A stretch of 64,000 nt of DNA. Origin: Methylobacterium nodulans ORS 2060. Lineage in GTDB: Bacteria > Pseudomonadota > Alphaproteobacteria > Rhizobiales > Beijerinckiaceae. The stretch lies in the NCBI RefSeq assembly GCF_000022085.1, contig NC_011894.1, positions 1-64,000 of the forward strand, given 5' to 3'. The notes beneath the pieces were generated by a model, which did not search any database, was not told where the DNA came from, and was given only the letters and a program-made list of their open reading frames with translations. Position numbers and translations under genes: made by a program. Every line of letters begins with the position of its first letter. Positions within the stretch are counted from its first letter, which is position 1. Positions 29,671-38,688 of this stretch are shown in pieces.

Positions 29671-30090
29671 TCATGGCCGCTCTGCTTTCGGAGCGGGCGG
29701 CACCGGGCGCGGCCGGCCCTCGTCGTCGATCGCCACGAAGGTGAAGCTGGCCTGAGTCACCTTCTCGCGCAGCTGCGTGCGGAAGCGCCGGGCCCAGGCC
29801 TCGATCTCGATGCGCATCGAGGTGCGGCCTACCTGGACGACCCGGGTGTAGACGCACAGCACGTCCCCGACCCGGACGGGGCGGATGAAGCTCATCCCTT
29901 CGACGGCCACCGTCACGACGCGGCCCTGCGCCCGCTCGACCCCGGCGATGCCGCCCGCTTGGTCCATCTGCGACATCACCCAGCCGCCGAAGATATCGCC
30001 GTTGGCGTTGGTGTCGGCGGGCATGGCGATCGTGCGCACGGTGAGATCGCCGCGGGGAAGGTCGGTCGTGGTGTCCTCGGTGGCGGGCAT
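29671..30090 (-). CDS. Acyl-CoA thioesterase (YciA-like hotdog)
   Basis: 139-aa hotdog-fold thioesterase hydrolysing acyl-CoA. Family motifs: MPADTNANGDIFGGWVMSQMD, containing the active-site Asp region, then VAVEGMSFIRPVRVGDVL and FTFVAIDDEGRPRPV. It resembles E. coli YciA in length and motifs. ATG 30090 starts MPATEDTTTDLPRG; the frame is open upstream through repeat DNA without similarity. Substrate range is unknown. Confidence 0.9.
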   Translation of the reverse strand: MPATEDTTTDLPRGDLTVRTIAMPADTNANGDIFGGWVMSQMDQAGGIAGVERAQGRVVTVAVEGMSFIRPVRVGDVLCVYTRVVQVGRTSMRIEIEAWARRFRTQLREKVTQASFTFVAIDDEGRPRPVPPAPKAERP

Positions 30091-30157
30091 GGCGGTCCTG
30101 CACCTCTCGTTGGGCGGGAGCGAGCATAGGCGCTTTGCGGCCAAGGCGACATGCCGC

Positions 30158-30183
30158 CCGCAATGCGGGCGCCCGCATTGCGG
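30158..30183. repeat. 26-bp perfect palindrome
   Basis: Two 13-bp arms, CCGCAATGCGGGC and its exact reverse complement, with no spacer. It lies upstream of the thioesterase gene in a gap with no other gene. Confidence 0.6.
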
Positions 30184-30265
30184 CCGCTTCCGGCGCCAGC
30201 TAGAGCATGGTCCGACGCTGAGGATACCGGCTCGTTGCAGACCATGCGGCGAGATCGGAAGTCTA

Positions 30266-30303
30266 GAATCCGTCCGGCGCGTCCGGACGCGCCGGACGGA
30301 TTC
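30266..30303. repeat. 38-bp perfect palindrome
   Basis: Two 19-bp arms (left arm GAATCCGTCCGGCGCGTCC) with no spacer and no mismatch, the longest perfect spacer-free palindrome noticed in the window. It lies immediately left of R5 copy 1. Confidence 0.65.
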
Positions 30304-30305
30304 CC

Positions 30306-30380
30306 AGTCCTCGATGTGTCGTATGTCCGGACGGAGAAAAGGTGCCGGAGAACCGGTGTCCATTTCTCCTGGACATAACT
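30306..30380. repeat. R5 repeat, copy 1
   Basis: About 75 bp whose reverse complement matches 32317-32376: TGTCCAGGAGAA, CCGGTTCTCCG, TCCGGACA and GACGACACATCGA-like blocks in the same order, with about 10 extra bases here. The two copies are inverted and flank the caspase-like gene and rpoZ. Together with both palindromes it fills most of the 356-bp gap 30091-30446. Confidence 0.65.
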
Positions 30381-30446
30381 CCTAGGCAGCATCCGGTCGC
30401 CCTGAGCGGAAGCTGCTCCCGGTCATTGCCCGAGGGAGAGGGGCTC

Positions 30447-31670
30447 GTGCGGCGCGTCTGGCTCTGGCTGATCCTGTGGGCCGCCATGGTCCACGAGGCC
30501 GCGGCGGCCAACCGGCTCGCCTTCGTGGTCGGGGTCGACACCTATCCGAATCTCGGGCCCGCCGCCGCCCTGGAGCGGCCGGTCGCCGATGCGAGGGCGG
30601 TGGCCGAGACCCTCGAGGCGATCGGCTTCCGGGTGACGCTCCTCTCCGCCGCGGTGACGCAGGAGACCTTCCTGCGCCGTTTCGGCGCCTTCGCGGACCA
30701 GGTGCAGCCCGGCGACACGGCCCTGTTCTACTTCGCGGGCCATGGCATCGCGCTCCAGGGCACGAACTACCTGCTGCCCTCCGACATTCCGGCGATCGAG
30801 CCGGGCCAGGAACTCCTCGCCCGCACGCGTGCGCTCGCCGAGGCGGACCTGAGCGCGGCCCTGCGCGAGCGCGGCGCCCGGGTCGTCGTCATGGTGATCG
30901 ATGCCTGCCGGGACAATCCCTTCCCGCGCGCCGGGACGCGGAGCGTCGGCCTGAGCCGCGGCCTCGCGCGGACCGAGCCCGCCGAGGGCGTCTTCTCGCT
31001 CTACGCGGCCGGCGCGGGCCAGCAGGCCCTCGACCGCCTGCCCGGCCGGGACCCGAGCCCGAACTCCGTCTTCACCCGGGTCTTCGTGGCGCAGCTGCGG
31101 CGGCCGGGGCTCAACCTCATCGATCTCGGCGAGACGGTGCGCGACGAGGTGGTGAAGCTCGCCGAGACCGTGCCGCACAAGCAGGTGCCCGCCTACTACA
31201 ACGAGGTGCGCGGCGCCCGCTTCATCAGCCTCGCCGGTGCAGAGGCCGCTCCCCGGCCGGCGGTCGATCCGCCGCCCGCGGCGCCGCGTCCGGCCGAGGC
31301 GCCGGGCGCCGCCACGCCGCCGGCCCTCCCGGCCTCGGTTCCGCCGGTCCCGCCGGCCGTCGCTCCGTCCCGCCCTCCGGCGACATGGCCGCCGTCGGCC
31401 CCGGCTGCGGGCGAGCCGCTCCGGGACGCGAGGATCGGCCTGTTCAGCCATCCGGTGCGGCTCGATCCGGGCGGCGACAACTGGCTTGCCCTGCGCAGCC
31501 GCCCGAGCGCCAGCGAGGGTGTGCGTCTGATGAAGCTCGGCCCCGATTCGCTCTTCACGGTGCTGGGCCGGCAGGGCGTCTGGCTCAACGTGCGCCTGCG
31601 CACCGGCGAGACCGGCTGGGTCCATGGCGACTATGTCGGCTGCTGCCGTCGGGCGCCGCTGCTGCCGTGA
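30447..31670 (+). CDS. Caspase-like (C14) protein with C-terminal SH3-like domain, exported
   Basis: 407 aa. GTG 30447 is chosen because GGGAGAGG lies just upstream and a signal peptide follows ([18 protein letters not shown]). The caspase-like p20 domain spans about 23-260: His in FYFAGHG and Cys in [10 protein letters not shown] form the expected dyad, cutting probably after Lys or Arg as in bacterial metacaspase-type proteins. A Pro/Ala-rich linker (265-320) leads to an SH3-like domain (about 330-395, [13 protein letters not shown] ... WVHGDYVG). Likely periplasmic. Targets are unknown. rpoZ follows in the same direction, 133 bp later. Confidence 0.85.
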   Translation: MRRVWLWLILWAAMVHEAAAANRLAFVVGVDTYPNLGPAAALERPVADARAVAETLEAIGFRVTLLSAAVTQETFLRRFGAFADQVQPGDTALFYFAGHGIALQGTNYLLPSDIPAIEPGQELLARTRALAEADLSAALRERGARVVVMVIDACRDNPFPRAGTRSVGLSRGLARTEPAEGVFSLYAAGAGQQALDRLPGRDPSPNSVFTRVFVAQLRRPGLNLIDLGETVRDEVVKLAETVPHKQVPAYYNEVRGARFISLAGAEAAPRPAVDPPPAAPRPAEAPGAATPPALPASVPPVPPAVAPSRPPATWPPSAPAAGEPLRDARIGLFSHPVRLDPGGDNWLALRSRPSASEGVRLMKLGPDSLFTVLGRQGVWLNVRLRTGETGWVHGDYVGCCRRAPLLP

Positions 31671-31803
31671 GCCCTCCGGGCCGGAGCGCCGGGCGGGCGT
31701 GAGGGCGGCGATCTGCAGCAAGTCCTGTGCTTGTTGCAAAATGGCATCTCGTGTAGAGAGACGCGATCCCGATACGCCGACCGTCCGAAGGAAGGAGCCG
31801 CGC

Positions 31804-32214
31804 ATGGCTCGCGTCACCGTTGAAGATTGCATCGACAAGGTCGAGAACCGGTTCGAGCTCGTTCTGCTCGCCGGCCATCGGGCCCGGCTGCTCTCGTCCG
31901 GCGCGCCCCTCACCGTCGACCGCGACCGCGACAAGAACCCGGTCGTCGCGCTGCGCGAGATCGCCGACCAGACCATCACGCCGGACGACCTCAAGGAGCA
32001 GCTGATCCACTCGCTGCAGAAATACGTCGAGGTCGACGAGCCGGAGGCGGAGGCCGTGCCGCTCCTGTCGAGCTCGCCCGCTGCGGCGGCCGTGGCGCCG
32101 CAATCCTCCGGCGACGACGGCGACATCCAGTTCGACCGCATGAGCGAGGAGGACCTGCTGCGCGGCCTGGAGAACCTCGCGCCGCCGACCGAGACCGAGG
32201 ACGAGGGCGACTAA
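31804..32214 (+). CDS. rpoZ: RNA polymerase omega subunit
   Basis: 136-aa omega subunit that helps RNA polymerase assemble and, in many bacteria, contributes to a (p)ppGpp site. The N-terminal core [23 protein letters not shown]... is typical. An acidic, variable C-terminal tail follows, as in other alphaproteobacteria. AAGGAAGGAGCC gives a strong ribosome site. The (p)ppGpp synthetase gene follows after repeat DNA, the conserved order. Confidence 0.96.
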   Translation: MARVTVEDCIDKVENRFELVLLAGHRARLLSSGAPLTVDRDRDKNPVVALREIADQTITPDDLKEQLIHSLQKYVEVDEPEAEAVPLLSSSPAAAAVAPQSSGDDGDIQFDRMSEEDLLRGLENLAPPTETEDEGD

Positions 32215-32316
32215 GCAGGTTTCGGACCAGTGCGTTGCGGTTTTCCGTCGAAAACATGCGGCATATCAAAAGCCTGAGCGGACGAAGCGGTGGCACGCCC
32301 CACCAAGTCCGCTTAG

Positions 32317-32376
32317 AGTCTGTCCAGGAGAAGTGGAGGCCGGTTCTCCGTCCGGACAGACGACACATCGAAGGCT
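32317..32376. repeat. R5 repeat, copy 2
   Basis: About 60 bp, inverted relative to 30306-30380 and lacking its extra block. Begins AGTCTGTCCAGGAGAAG and ends GACGACACATCGAAGGCT. It lies in the 438-bp gap between rpoZ and rsh (32215-32652), which has no gene but holds this repeat and two hairpins. Confidence 0.65.
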
Positions 32377-32378
32377 GA

Positions 32379-32416
32379 GAGGCTGTCAGGCGCATACTGG
32401 AGCGCCTGACAGCCTC
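32379..32416. other. Strong hairpin downstream of R5 copy 2
   Basis: Perfect 15-bp stem GAGGCTGTCAGGCGC pairing with GCGCCTGACAGCCTC around an 8-base loop. There is no T-tract. It could end or stabilise the rpoZ transcript. Confidence 0.5.
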
Positions 32417-32450
32417 TACCGGCCGCCGGTTCTCCCCGGCTCTCCCCCCG

Positions 32451-32483
32451 GAACCCGGCCTCCGCGCCGGGTTCTTGCGTTTT
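32451..32483 (+). terminator. Terminator-like hairpin between rpoZ and rsh
   Basis: Stem GAACCCGGC / GCCGGGTTC with a 6-base loop, followed by TTGCGTTTT. It ends the rpoZ side transcript or attenuates expression of rsh. Confidence 0.6.
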
Positions 32484-32652
32484 CGGCGGGGCTGAAATGC
32501 GCTTTGCGACGAGAAGGATCTGGCGCGGACGCGATTTCCCCCCGATAGTCGCGTCTCCCCCTCAAGCGTCGTCCGCGAGGCCTGCTCGGCTGCCTGCGTG
32601 CGACGGCGCGCCGCCTGCGATGGAAGACAGGGTGTCAGGAGACCACCGGCGG

Positions 32653-34866
32653 ATGATGCGCCAGTACGAACTCGTCGAGCGGGTGAAGGCCTACAATCCC
32701 GCCGCCGACGAGGCGATGCTCAACCGGGCCTACGTCTATGCCATGCGGGCGCACGGCTCGCAGATGCGGGCATCCGGCGACCTGTTCTTCGCCCATCCGC
32801 TCGAAGTCGCGGCGATCCTCACCGAGCTGCGCGTCGACGATGCCACCATCGTGGCGGCGGTGCTGCACGACACGGTCGAGGACACGGCTGCCACCCTGGA
32901 GGAGATCAACCGCACCTTCACGCCCGAGATCGGCACCCTCGTCGACGGTCTCACCAAGATCAAGCGCCTCGACCTCGTCTCCAAACAGGCGGCGCAGGGC
33001 GAGAATTTTCGCAAGCTGCTGCTCGCCATCGCGGCGGACGTGCGGGTGCTGCTGGTCAAGCTCGCCGACCGGCTGCACAACATGCGCACGCTGCACCACA
33101 TGCCGCCGGAGAAGCGCGTCCGCATCGCCCAGGAAACCCTCGACATCTATGCGCCGCTCGCCGGCCGCATGGGGATGCAGGAGCTGCGCGAGGAACTGGA
33201 GGATCTCTCCTTCCGCAACCTCAAGCCCGACGTCTACGCGACGATCAGCAAGCGGCTCGACGACCTCACGACCAAGTCCGAGAGCCTCGTCGAGAGCATC
33301 GAGCGCGATCTCGTCCAGCGGCTCGCGGCCAAAGGCATCACCGCGCAGGTCAGGGGGCGCCAGAAGCGGCCCTACTCCATCTGGAGCAAGATGGAGCGCA
33401 AGTCCGTCGCCTTCGAGCAATTGTCGGACATCTTCGGCTTCCGGGTCGTGGTCGATTCGGTCGACACCTGCTACCGGGCACTCGGCGTCGTGCACACGAC
33501 CTGGCCGATGGTGCCGGGGCGCTACAAGGACTACATCTCGACCCCGAAGCAGAACGACTACCGGTCGATCCACACCACGGTGATCGGGCCGAAGAGCCAG
33601 CGCGTCGAACTGCAGATCCGAACCGCCGAGATGGACGAGGTGGCGGAGTACGGCATCGCCGCGCATGCCCTCTACAAGGACGGCTCGCCCCATCTCGCCA
33701 CCGAGAGCGGCGCCTATCAGTGGCTGCGCCGCACCATCGAGCTCCTCGCCGAGGGCGACAGCCCGGAAGAATTCCTGGAGCACACCAAGCTCGAACTCTT
33801 CCAGGATCAGGTCTTCTGCTTCACGCCGAAGGGCCGGCTGATCGCGCTGCCGCGTGGGGCGACGCCGATCGATTTCGCCTACGCGGTCCATACCGAGCTC
33901 GGCAACGCCGCGGTCGGCGCCAAGATCAACGGGCGCATCGCGCCGCTCCTCACCGAGCTGCAGAACGGCGACGAGGTCGAGATCGTGCGGGCGGACGGTC
34001 AGACCCCGCCCGCGGCCTGGGAATCCCTCGTCGTCACCGGCAAGGCGCGGGCGGCGATCCGGCGGGCGACGCGCTCGGCGGTGCGGCGGCAATATGCGGG
34101 GCTCGGGCGCCAGATCCTCGACCGCGCCTTCGAGCGCGCCGGCAAGAATTTCTCCGACGAGAAGCTGCGCGGCGCCCTCCCCCGCCTCGCCCGCACCTCC
34201 GCCGAGGACGTCTTCGCGGCGGTGGGCCGGGGCGAGATGTTCTCAGGGGACGTCGTGAAGGCGGTCTATCCCGACTACAAGGACGAGCGGCGCAGCCAGT
34301 CTGCCGCCACGGGGCCCAAGCCCCACGTCAACGGGGCGGGCCGCCTCTCCCTCGACAAGGACCAGACGGTGCGCCTGACCTGGCCCGGCAAGGGGCGCGG
34401 CGAGGAAGACGAGGGCGCGATCCCGATCCGCGGCCTCGACCGCGACCTGCCGGTGCGCTTCGCGCCCGAGGGCGGCGCGGTGCCGGGCGACCGCATCGTC
34501 GGCATCCTCACGCCCGGCGAGGGCGTGACCATCTACCCGATCCAGTCCCCGGCCCTCGCCGCCTTCGACAACGAGCCCGACCGCTGGCTCGACGTGCGCT
34601 GGGACGTGGACGGCGGCTCGAATCAGCGCTTCCCGGCCCGCATCGCCCTGCAATCCATCAACGAGCCCGGCAGCTTCGCCCAGATCGCCCAGGTGATCGC
34701 CGACCACGACGGCAACATCGACAACATCTCGATGAAGCGGCGCAGCCAGGACTTCACCGATGTCCTCATCGACCTGTCGGTCTGGGACCTGAAGCACCTC
34801 AACGCGATCGTCTCGGAGCTGCGGGCCAAGCGCGTGGTGAGCCGGGTCGAGCGGGTGAACGGGTGA
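32653..34866 (+). CDS. rsh: Bifunctional (p)ppGpp synthetase/hydrolase
   Basis: Makes and degrades the alarmone (p)ppGpp, controlling the stringent response. It is 737 aa with the full long-RSH layout: the HD hydrolase (H72-D73 in HDTVED), the synthetase with RYKDYISTPKQNDYRSIHT near 290-310, TGS near 385-450, and a C-terminal ACT domain near 660-735. ATG 32653 (MMRQYELVERV) is the conserved family start. In-frame ATGs at 32620 and 32497 lack a ribosome site and similarity. It stands behind rpoZ, as in relatives. Confidence 0.95.
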   Translation: MMRQYELVERVKAYNPAADEAMLNRAYVYAMRAHGSQMRASGDLFFAHPLEVAAILTELRVDDATIVAAVLHDTVEDTAATLEEINRTFTPEIGTLVDGLTKIKRLDLVSKQAAQGENFRKLLLAIAADVRVLLVKLADRLHNMRTLHHMPPEKRVRIAQETLDIYAPLAGRMGMQELREELEDLSFRNLKPDVYATISKRLDDLTTKSESLVESIERDLVQRLAAKGITAQVRGRQKRPYSIWSKMERKSVAFEQLSDIFGFRVVVDSVDTCYRALGVVHTTWPMVPGRYKDYISTPKQNDYRSIHTTVIGPKSQRVELQIRTAEMDEVAEYGIAAHALYKDGSPHLATESGAYQWLRRTIELLAEGDSPEEFLEHTKLELFQDQVFCFTPKGRLIALPRGATPIDFAYAVHTELGNAAVGAKINGRIAPLLTELQNGDEVEIVRADGQTPPAAWESLVVTGKARAAIRRATRSAVRRQYAGLGRQILDRAFERAGKNFSDEKLRGALPRLARTSAEDVFAAVGRGEMFSGDVVKAVYPDYKDERRSQSAATGPKPHVNGAGRLSLDKDQTVRLTWPGKGRGEEDEGAIPIRGLDRDLPVRFAPEGGAVPGDRIVGILTPGEGVTIYPIQSPALAAFDNEPDRWLDVRWDVDGGSNQRFPARIALQSINEPGSFAQIAQVIADHDGNIDNISMKRRSQDFTDVLIDLSVWDLKHLNAIVSELRAKRVVSRVERVNG

Positions 34867-34867
34867 C

Positions 34868-34989
34868 ACCAACGGTCATTTTCATGTGACCGGTGGTTCC
34901 GCTCTCGAATTGTCGCCAAGCCAAAGGCTTGGCGTCGAAAATTCGAGATGGCTCAACGGCCCGCTGCGTCAGCAGCCTGGGCCGTTGGT
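34868..34989. repeat. R4 inverted-ended repeat, copy 1
   Basis: 122 bp starting one base after the rsh stop codon. Ends ACCAACGGTC and GGGCCGTTGGT form an inverted pair. Inside is the hairpin GCCAAGCC-AAA-GGCTTGGC within a larger CTCGAATT/AATTCGAG stem. A close copy lies at 62578-62716. Non-coding. Confidence 0.75.
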
Positions 34990-35062
34990 ATGAGGGCCCG
35001 GTTGCGCCCCGCCCCGCCCCCTGCCACAAGCCGCGAAACCCGATCCGAGGACGGCCCGCCCG

Positions 35063-35653
35063 ATGACGCCAGACGACCTGCTCGAAGAATTCCGCGCCGC
35101 GGGCGCGCTCCTCGAAGGCCACTTCATCCTCTCGTCGGGCCTGCACAGCGCGGTCTTCCTGCAGAAGATGGCGATCTTCAGCGATCCGGTGCGCACGGAG
35201 CGGGTCTGCGCGGGCCTCGCCGCGCTGATCCGCGCGCGCTACGGCGCCGTGGACATCGTGGTCTCGCCGGCGATCGGCGGCATCGTGCCGGGCTACGAGA
35301 CCGCGCGCGCGCTCGGCGCCAGGGCGATCTTCGTCGAGCGCGACCCCGGCGGCCCGTTCCAGCTGCGGCGCGGCTTCAGCATCCCGGCCGGCGCCCGGGC
35401 CGTGATGGTCGAGGACATCGTCACGACCGGCCTCTCCTCGCGGGAATGCCTCGCCGCCCTGAAGGCGGAGCCCGGCGAGATCGTCGGGGCGGCCTGCCTC
35501 ATCGACCGCTCGGGCGGCCGGGCCGATCTCGGTGCGCCCCTGGTGGCCCTCGCCACCCTCGACATCCCGAACTACCCGGCCGATCAGCTTCCGCCCGAAC
35601 TCGCCGCGATCCCGGCCGTGAAGCCCGGAAGCCGCGCCATGAAGGCGAGCTGA
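35063..35653 (+). CDS. pyrE: Orotate phosphoribosyltransferase
   Basis: Pyrimidine synthesis enzyme joining orotate and PRPP to give OMP. It is 196 aa. The PRPP-binding motif [13 protein letters not shown] lies near 113-125 and the substrate loop [11 protein letters not shown] near 20-30. ATG 35063 starts [10 protein letters not shown]. It stands alone between R4 copy 1 and the NYN-domain gene. Confidence 0.95.
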
Positions 35654-35682
35654 GTCGTCCGTGCAAATCGCGCGGCCTCAGC

Positions 35683-35711
35683 TTGACACCGGACGGCCGC
35701 GGTCCTTACCT
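35683..35711 (+). promoter_or_regulatory. Possible promoter for the NYN-domain gene
   Basis: A consensus TTGACA at 35683-35688 is followed 17 bases later by TTACCT (35706-35711), a poor -10 match. It lies 30 bp after the pyrE stop and about 140 bp before the next start codon. Confidence 0.3.
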
Positions 35712-35853
35712 CAGACCTATTGCAAGACCGCGGGCCGGCGCGCCCTCAGCGGTGGATGTTTTCACGATCATCCTGCGTTTCATCGTTGCGCCGTGTTCTC
35801 GGAACCGTGTGGCCATTGTTCAGCCCGGCATTTCGGGCGGTCAGGAATAGCAT

Positions 35854-36513
35854 ATGACATATCAACGCAGCGCCCTCTTCATCGACGGCGCTAATGTGTA
35901 CGCGACGACCAAGGCTCTCGGATTCGACATCGATTATCGAAAGCTGCTCGCGGATTTCAAGGCGCGCGAAAACCTTATCAGGGCGTTTTACTATACGGCA
36001 CTGGTCGAAGATCAGGAATACTCGTCGATTCGGCCGTTGATCGACTGGCTGGATTATAACGGCTACCGGGTGGTGACGAAGCCCGCGAAGGAATTCACGG
36101 ACTCGAGCGGCCGCCGCAAGGTCAAGGGCAACATGGACATCGAACTCACGATCGATGCCCTGGAGCTCAGTCCCTATATCGACCACATGGTCCTGTTCTC
36201 CGGGGACGGCGACTTCAAGCCGCTCGTCGCCGCGATGCAGCGGCGGGGCGTGCGGGTGACGGTGGTCTCCACCATCCAGACCCAGCCGCCGATGGTGGCC
36301 GACGATCTGCGCAGGCAGGCCGACGATTTCGTCGACATCGTCCACCTGATCCCGCGAATCGGTCGCGACCAGAGCGACCGTCCGACCCGGCCGCTGCGCC
36401 CGGCTCCGGCCGGCGAGGGGCTGCGCGAGAACGGCGAGCGCAGCCCCGTGCGGCCCTCGGCGACCCTGGAGCAGCGCTACGGGATCCGTCAGGACGAGAC
36501 CGAGGAGGATTGA
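35854..36513 (+). CDS. NYN-domain protein (LabA/PIN-like)
   Basis: 219 aa. The NYN (PIN-like nuclease) domain spans about 5-160, with conserved acidic residues in LFIDGANVYATTKAL (D10), GNMDIELTIDAL and LFSGDGDFKPLV, the layout of LabA/NYN putative RNases. A disordered, Arg/Pro-rich tail (165-219) ends in EERxxD-like acidic residues. AGGAAT lies before ATG 35854. RNA processing is the family-based guess. It is convergent with the epimerase gene and separated by a hairpin. Confidence 0.88.
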   Translation: MTYQRSALFIDGANVYATTKALGFDIDYRKLLADFKARENLIRAFYYTALVEDQEYSSIRPLIDWLDYNGYRVVTKPAKEFTDSSGRRKVKGNMDIELTIDALELSPYIDHMVLFSGDGDFKPLVAAMQRRGVRVTVVSTIQTQPPMVADDLRRQADDFVDIVHLIPRIGRDQSDRPTRPLRPAPAGEGLRENGERSPVRPSATLEQRYGIRQDETEED

Positions 36514-36684
36514 ATAGAACCGGCTCTGCGGGTGAGGTGGAGCCTGCGACGCCGAGCGCTTGCTCCGTCGAGACCGAACCCTGACCTGCGTGGCCACTGA
36601 TCCGGTTTCCGGACGGTCCGTTCGGAGACCGTCTCAGCAAGCCCGCGTGGCGCCGAGCTGTGCTCCATGCCGGCCTGAGTGAAG

Positions 36685-36722
36685 CCGACATCCGCATGGC
36701 CAAGCCATCAACCGGATGTCGG
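36685..36722. terminator. Hairpin between convergent NYN and epimerase genes
   Basis: Stem CCGACATCCG / CGGATGTCGG with an inner ATGGC / GCCAT stem. It overlaps the epimerase stop codon (36708-36710). A related arrangement (ATCCGC ... GCGGAT with GAGGCCAGCAA between) lies at 46271-46298. Likely a bidirectional terminator. Confidence 0.5.
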
Positions 36723-37649
36723 ATGAGCCACCTCGAGCCGGGCGAGTGCCTCCAGGCCCTCCCGGCTGTCGCGCGGGGCCGTCCAGCCGAGAGCCCCGAG
36801 CGCATCGGCGCGGGCCATCAGGGAGCCCGAGAGGCGCTCGCGCACCTCGCCCCGCCCCGCGAGGCGAAGTGCCGCGTCGAACAGGAGGGCCGGCACGGGC
36901 CAGAGGCCCGGCGGCCGCCCGAGCCCGGCCCGCAAAGCCGTCAGCATCTCCGGGACGGTGAGCGGCTCCGCCTCCGTCACGATGAAGGGCCGGCGCAACT
37001 CGCCCGGCGCGTGCAGCACCGTGGCGATGGCGTCGGCGAGGCTCTCCACCGAGACGATCGAGCGGCGCCCCTTCAGCCCGCCGAGCGGCAGGGGCAGCGG
37101 CCGCGCCGCGAGAGCGAGCAGGGCCGCCATGTTGCCCTTGACCCCCGGCCCGTAGACGAGGACCGGACGCAAAGCCGCGAAGTCGATATCGACCGCCGCG
37201 AGGGCCTCCTCGGCGGCGAGCTTCGAGCGGCCATAGGCATCGGTGGGCGTCGGCGCGTCGGCCTCGGTCAGCACGCCGGCTGCCGAGGGGCCGGATTGCG
37301 CGCGGATGGAGGACAGGAACACGAAGCGGCGCACCCGCGCCCGCGCGGCGGCCTGGGCGAGGCCGCGCGTCGCCTCGGTGTTGAAGGTCCGGTAATCGTC
37401 CTCCGGCGCCCCCGACATGGCGTGGGCGAGCCCGGCCGAATGCACCACCGCGTCGACGCCCGTGAGCGCCGCCGCCATGTTCTGCGGCCGGGCGAGGTCG
37501 CCGACCACGGCGCCGCTCGCTCCGGGCGGCAGCGCGACCGGCCGGCGCAGGAGCACGCGGACCCGGTAGCCGCGCGCCGTGAGATCCCGCAGCAGATGCC
37601 GGCCGATGAAGCCGGTGGCCCCGGTGAGCGCGATCAGGGGCGTGGTCAT
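36708..37649 (-). CDS. NAD-dependent epimerase/dehydratase family protein
   Basis: 313-aa extended short-chain dehydrogenase fold. The nucleotide site is LTGATGFIGRHLL at residues 8-20, and the active-site motif YGRSK (Tyr and Lys) lies near 139-143. Probably acts on a nucleotide sugar. Its ATG overlaps the stop of the glycosyltransferase gene (ATGA at 37649-37646), so the pair likely makes a surface polysaccharide precursor. The substrate is unknown. Confidence 0.88.
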   Translation of the reverse strand: MTTPLIALTGATGFIGRHLLRDLTARGYRVRVLLRRPVALPPGASGAVVGDLARPQNMAAALTGVDAVVHSAGLAHAMSGAPEDDYRTFNTEATRGLAQAAARARVRRFVFLSSIRAQSGPSAAGVLTEADAPTPTDAYGRSKLAAEEALAAVDIDFAALRPVLVYGPGVKGNMAALLALAARPLPLPLGGLKGRRSIVSVESLADAIATVLHAPGELRRPFIVTEAEPLTVPEMLTALRAGLGRPPGLWPVPALLFDAALRLAGRGEVRERLSGSLMARADALGALGWTAPRDSREGLEALARLEVAHPTSG

Positions 37650-38647
37650 GCGGTCACCGTGAGAGCACGCGGCGTCGCGAAGGCGCGCAGCAAAGCCGCG
37701 ACGAGGCCGGCGCCGAGCGCCAGCGCCGCCGTTATCACCGGCCAGGACGGCCAGACCAGGGTGGCGCCGGCGATGAGCGCCAGCGCGCCGTTGAGCACGA
37801 AGACCGCGCCGATCACCGCCGGCACCCGATGCCCGTTCGCCGTGGCGCGCTGATAGTAATGCGTGCGGTGGGCCTGCCAGACGGGCTCGCCCGCGAGCAG
37901 GCGCCGGATCAGCGTGAGCGTCGCATCGGCGAGATAGTAGAGCGGCAGCAGGATCGCGGCCGCCAGGCCCCCCTCCCCGGCAAGGCGGTAGAGCAGCCAC
38001 GCGAGGATAAGCCCGATCGGCAGCGAGCCGACATCGCCAAGGAAGAGGCGGGCCACCGGGCGGTTGAAGGGCGCGAAGCCGAGCACCCCGCCGAGCAGCG
38101 CCCCGGCCGCCAGGGTGGGCTCCGGTGGCAGGAACCCGGCAAGGCCGAAGACGAGCAGCGCGGTCAGGACCGGGGCGGTCTCCGCGACCGTCATCCAGTC
38201 GAGCCCGTCCATGAAGTTGACGAGGTTCACGAACCACAGCCCGGCGAGCAACGACAGCCCCCATTCGAGCCCGAGGGGCAGGTCCGGCCACAGGCGCGGG
38301 CCGGAGGCGGCGATCACGCCGCCGACCGCGACGGCCTGCAGGACGAGCCGCGGCAGCGCCGGGAGCGGCTTGATGTCGTCGACTGCGCCGACGGCGCCAA
38401 GGCCGAGGGCCGCAAGGCACAAAGCGGCTGCCTCGATCCCGAAGGGAGACGGCCATAGCGACCCGGCGACGGCAAGCGCCGCCGCGATCACCGCGATGCC
38501 GCCGCCCTGAGGCGTCGGCACCGTGTGGCTCGACCGCGCGTTCGGCCGCGCGAGCGCGTAGCGCACCAGGAGCGGGTGCAGGGCCAGGATCAGCGCGGCG
38601 GCGGCGAGCGCGGCGAGCGGAACGGCGATCAACGGCGCGAGACTCAT
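37646..38647 (-). CDS. WecA/MraY-type glycosyltransferase family 4
   Basis: 333-aa integral membrane enzyme, about 10 membrane segments. Family motifs: SSHTVPTPQGGG near 39-50, VGAVDDIKPLP, NLVNFMDGLDWM, and the catalytic loop region PVARLFLGDVGSLPIG. Transfers a sugar-phosphate from a UDP sugar to undecaprenyl phosphate to start a polysaccharide. Coupled to the epimerase gene downstream. It is smaller and less typical than MraY, so O-antigen or capsule priming is favoured over peptidoglycan. Confidence 0.9.
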   Translation of the reverse strand: MSLAPLIAVPLAALAAAALILALHPLLVRYALARPNARSSHTVPTPQGGGIAVIAAALAVAGSLWPSPFGIEAAALCLAALGLGAVGAVDDIKPLPALPRLVLQAVAVGGVIAASGPRLWPDLPLGLEWGLSLLAGLWFVNLVNFMDGLDWMTVAETAPVLTALLVFGLAGFLPPEPTLAAGALLGGVLGFAPFNRPVARLFLGDVGSLPIGLILAWLLYRLAGEGGLAAAILLPLYYLADATLTLIRRLLAGEPVWQAHRTHYYQRATANGHRVPAVIGAVFVLNGALALIAGATLVWPSWPVITAALALGAGLVAALLRAFATPRALTVTA

Positions 38648-38688
38648 GCACCGGGTTTAGCCGGACCGCCGCGTTCTGGGGAGAGCGT

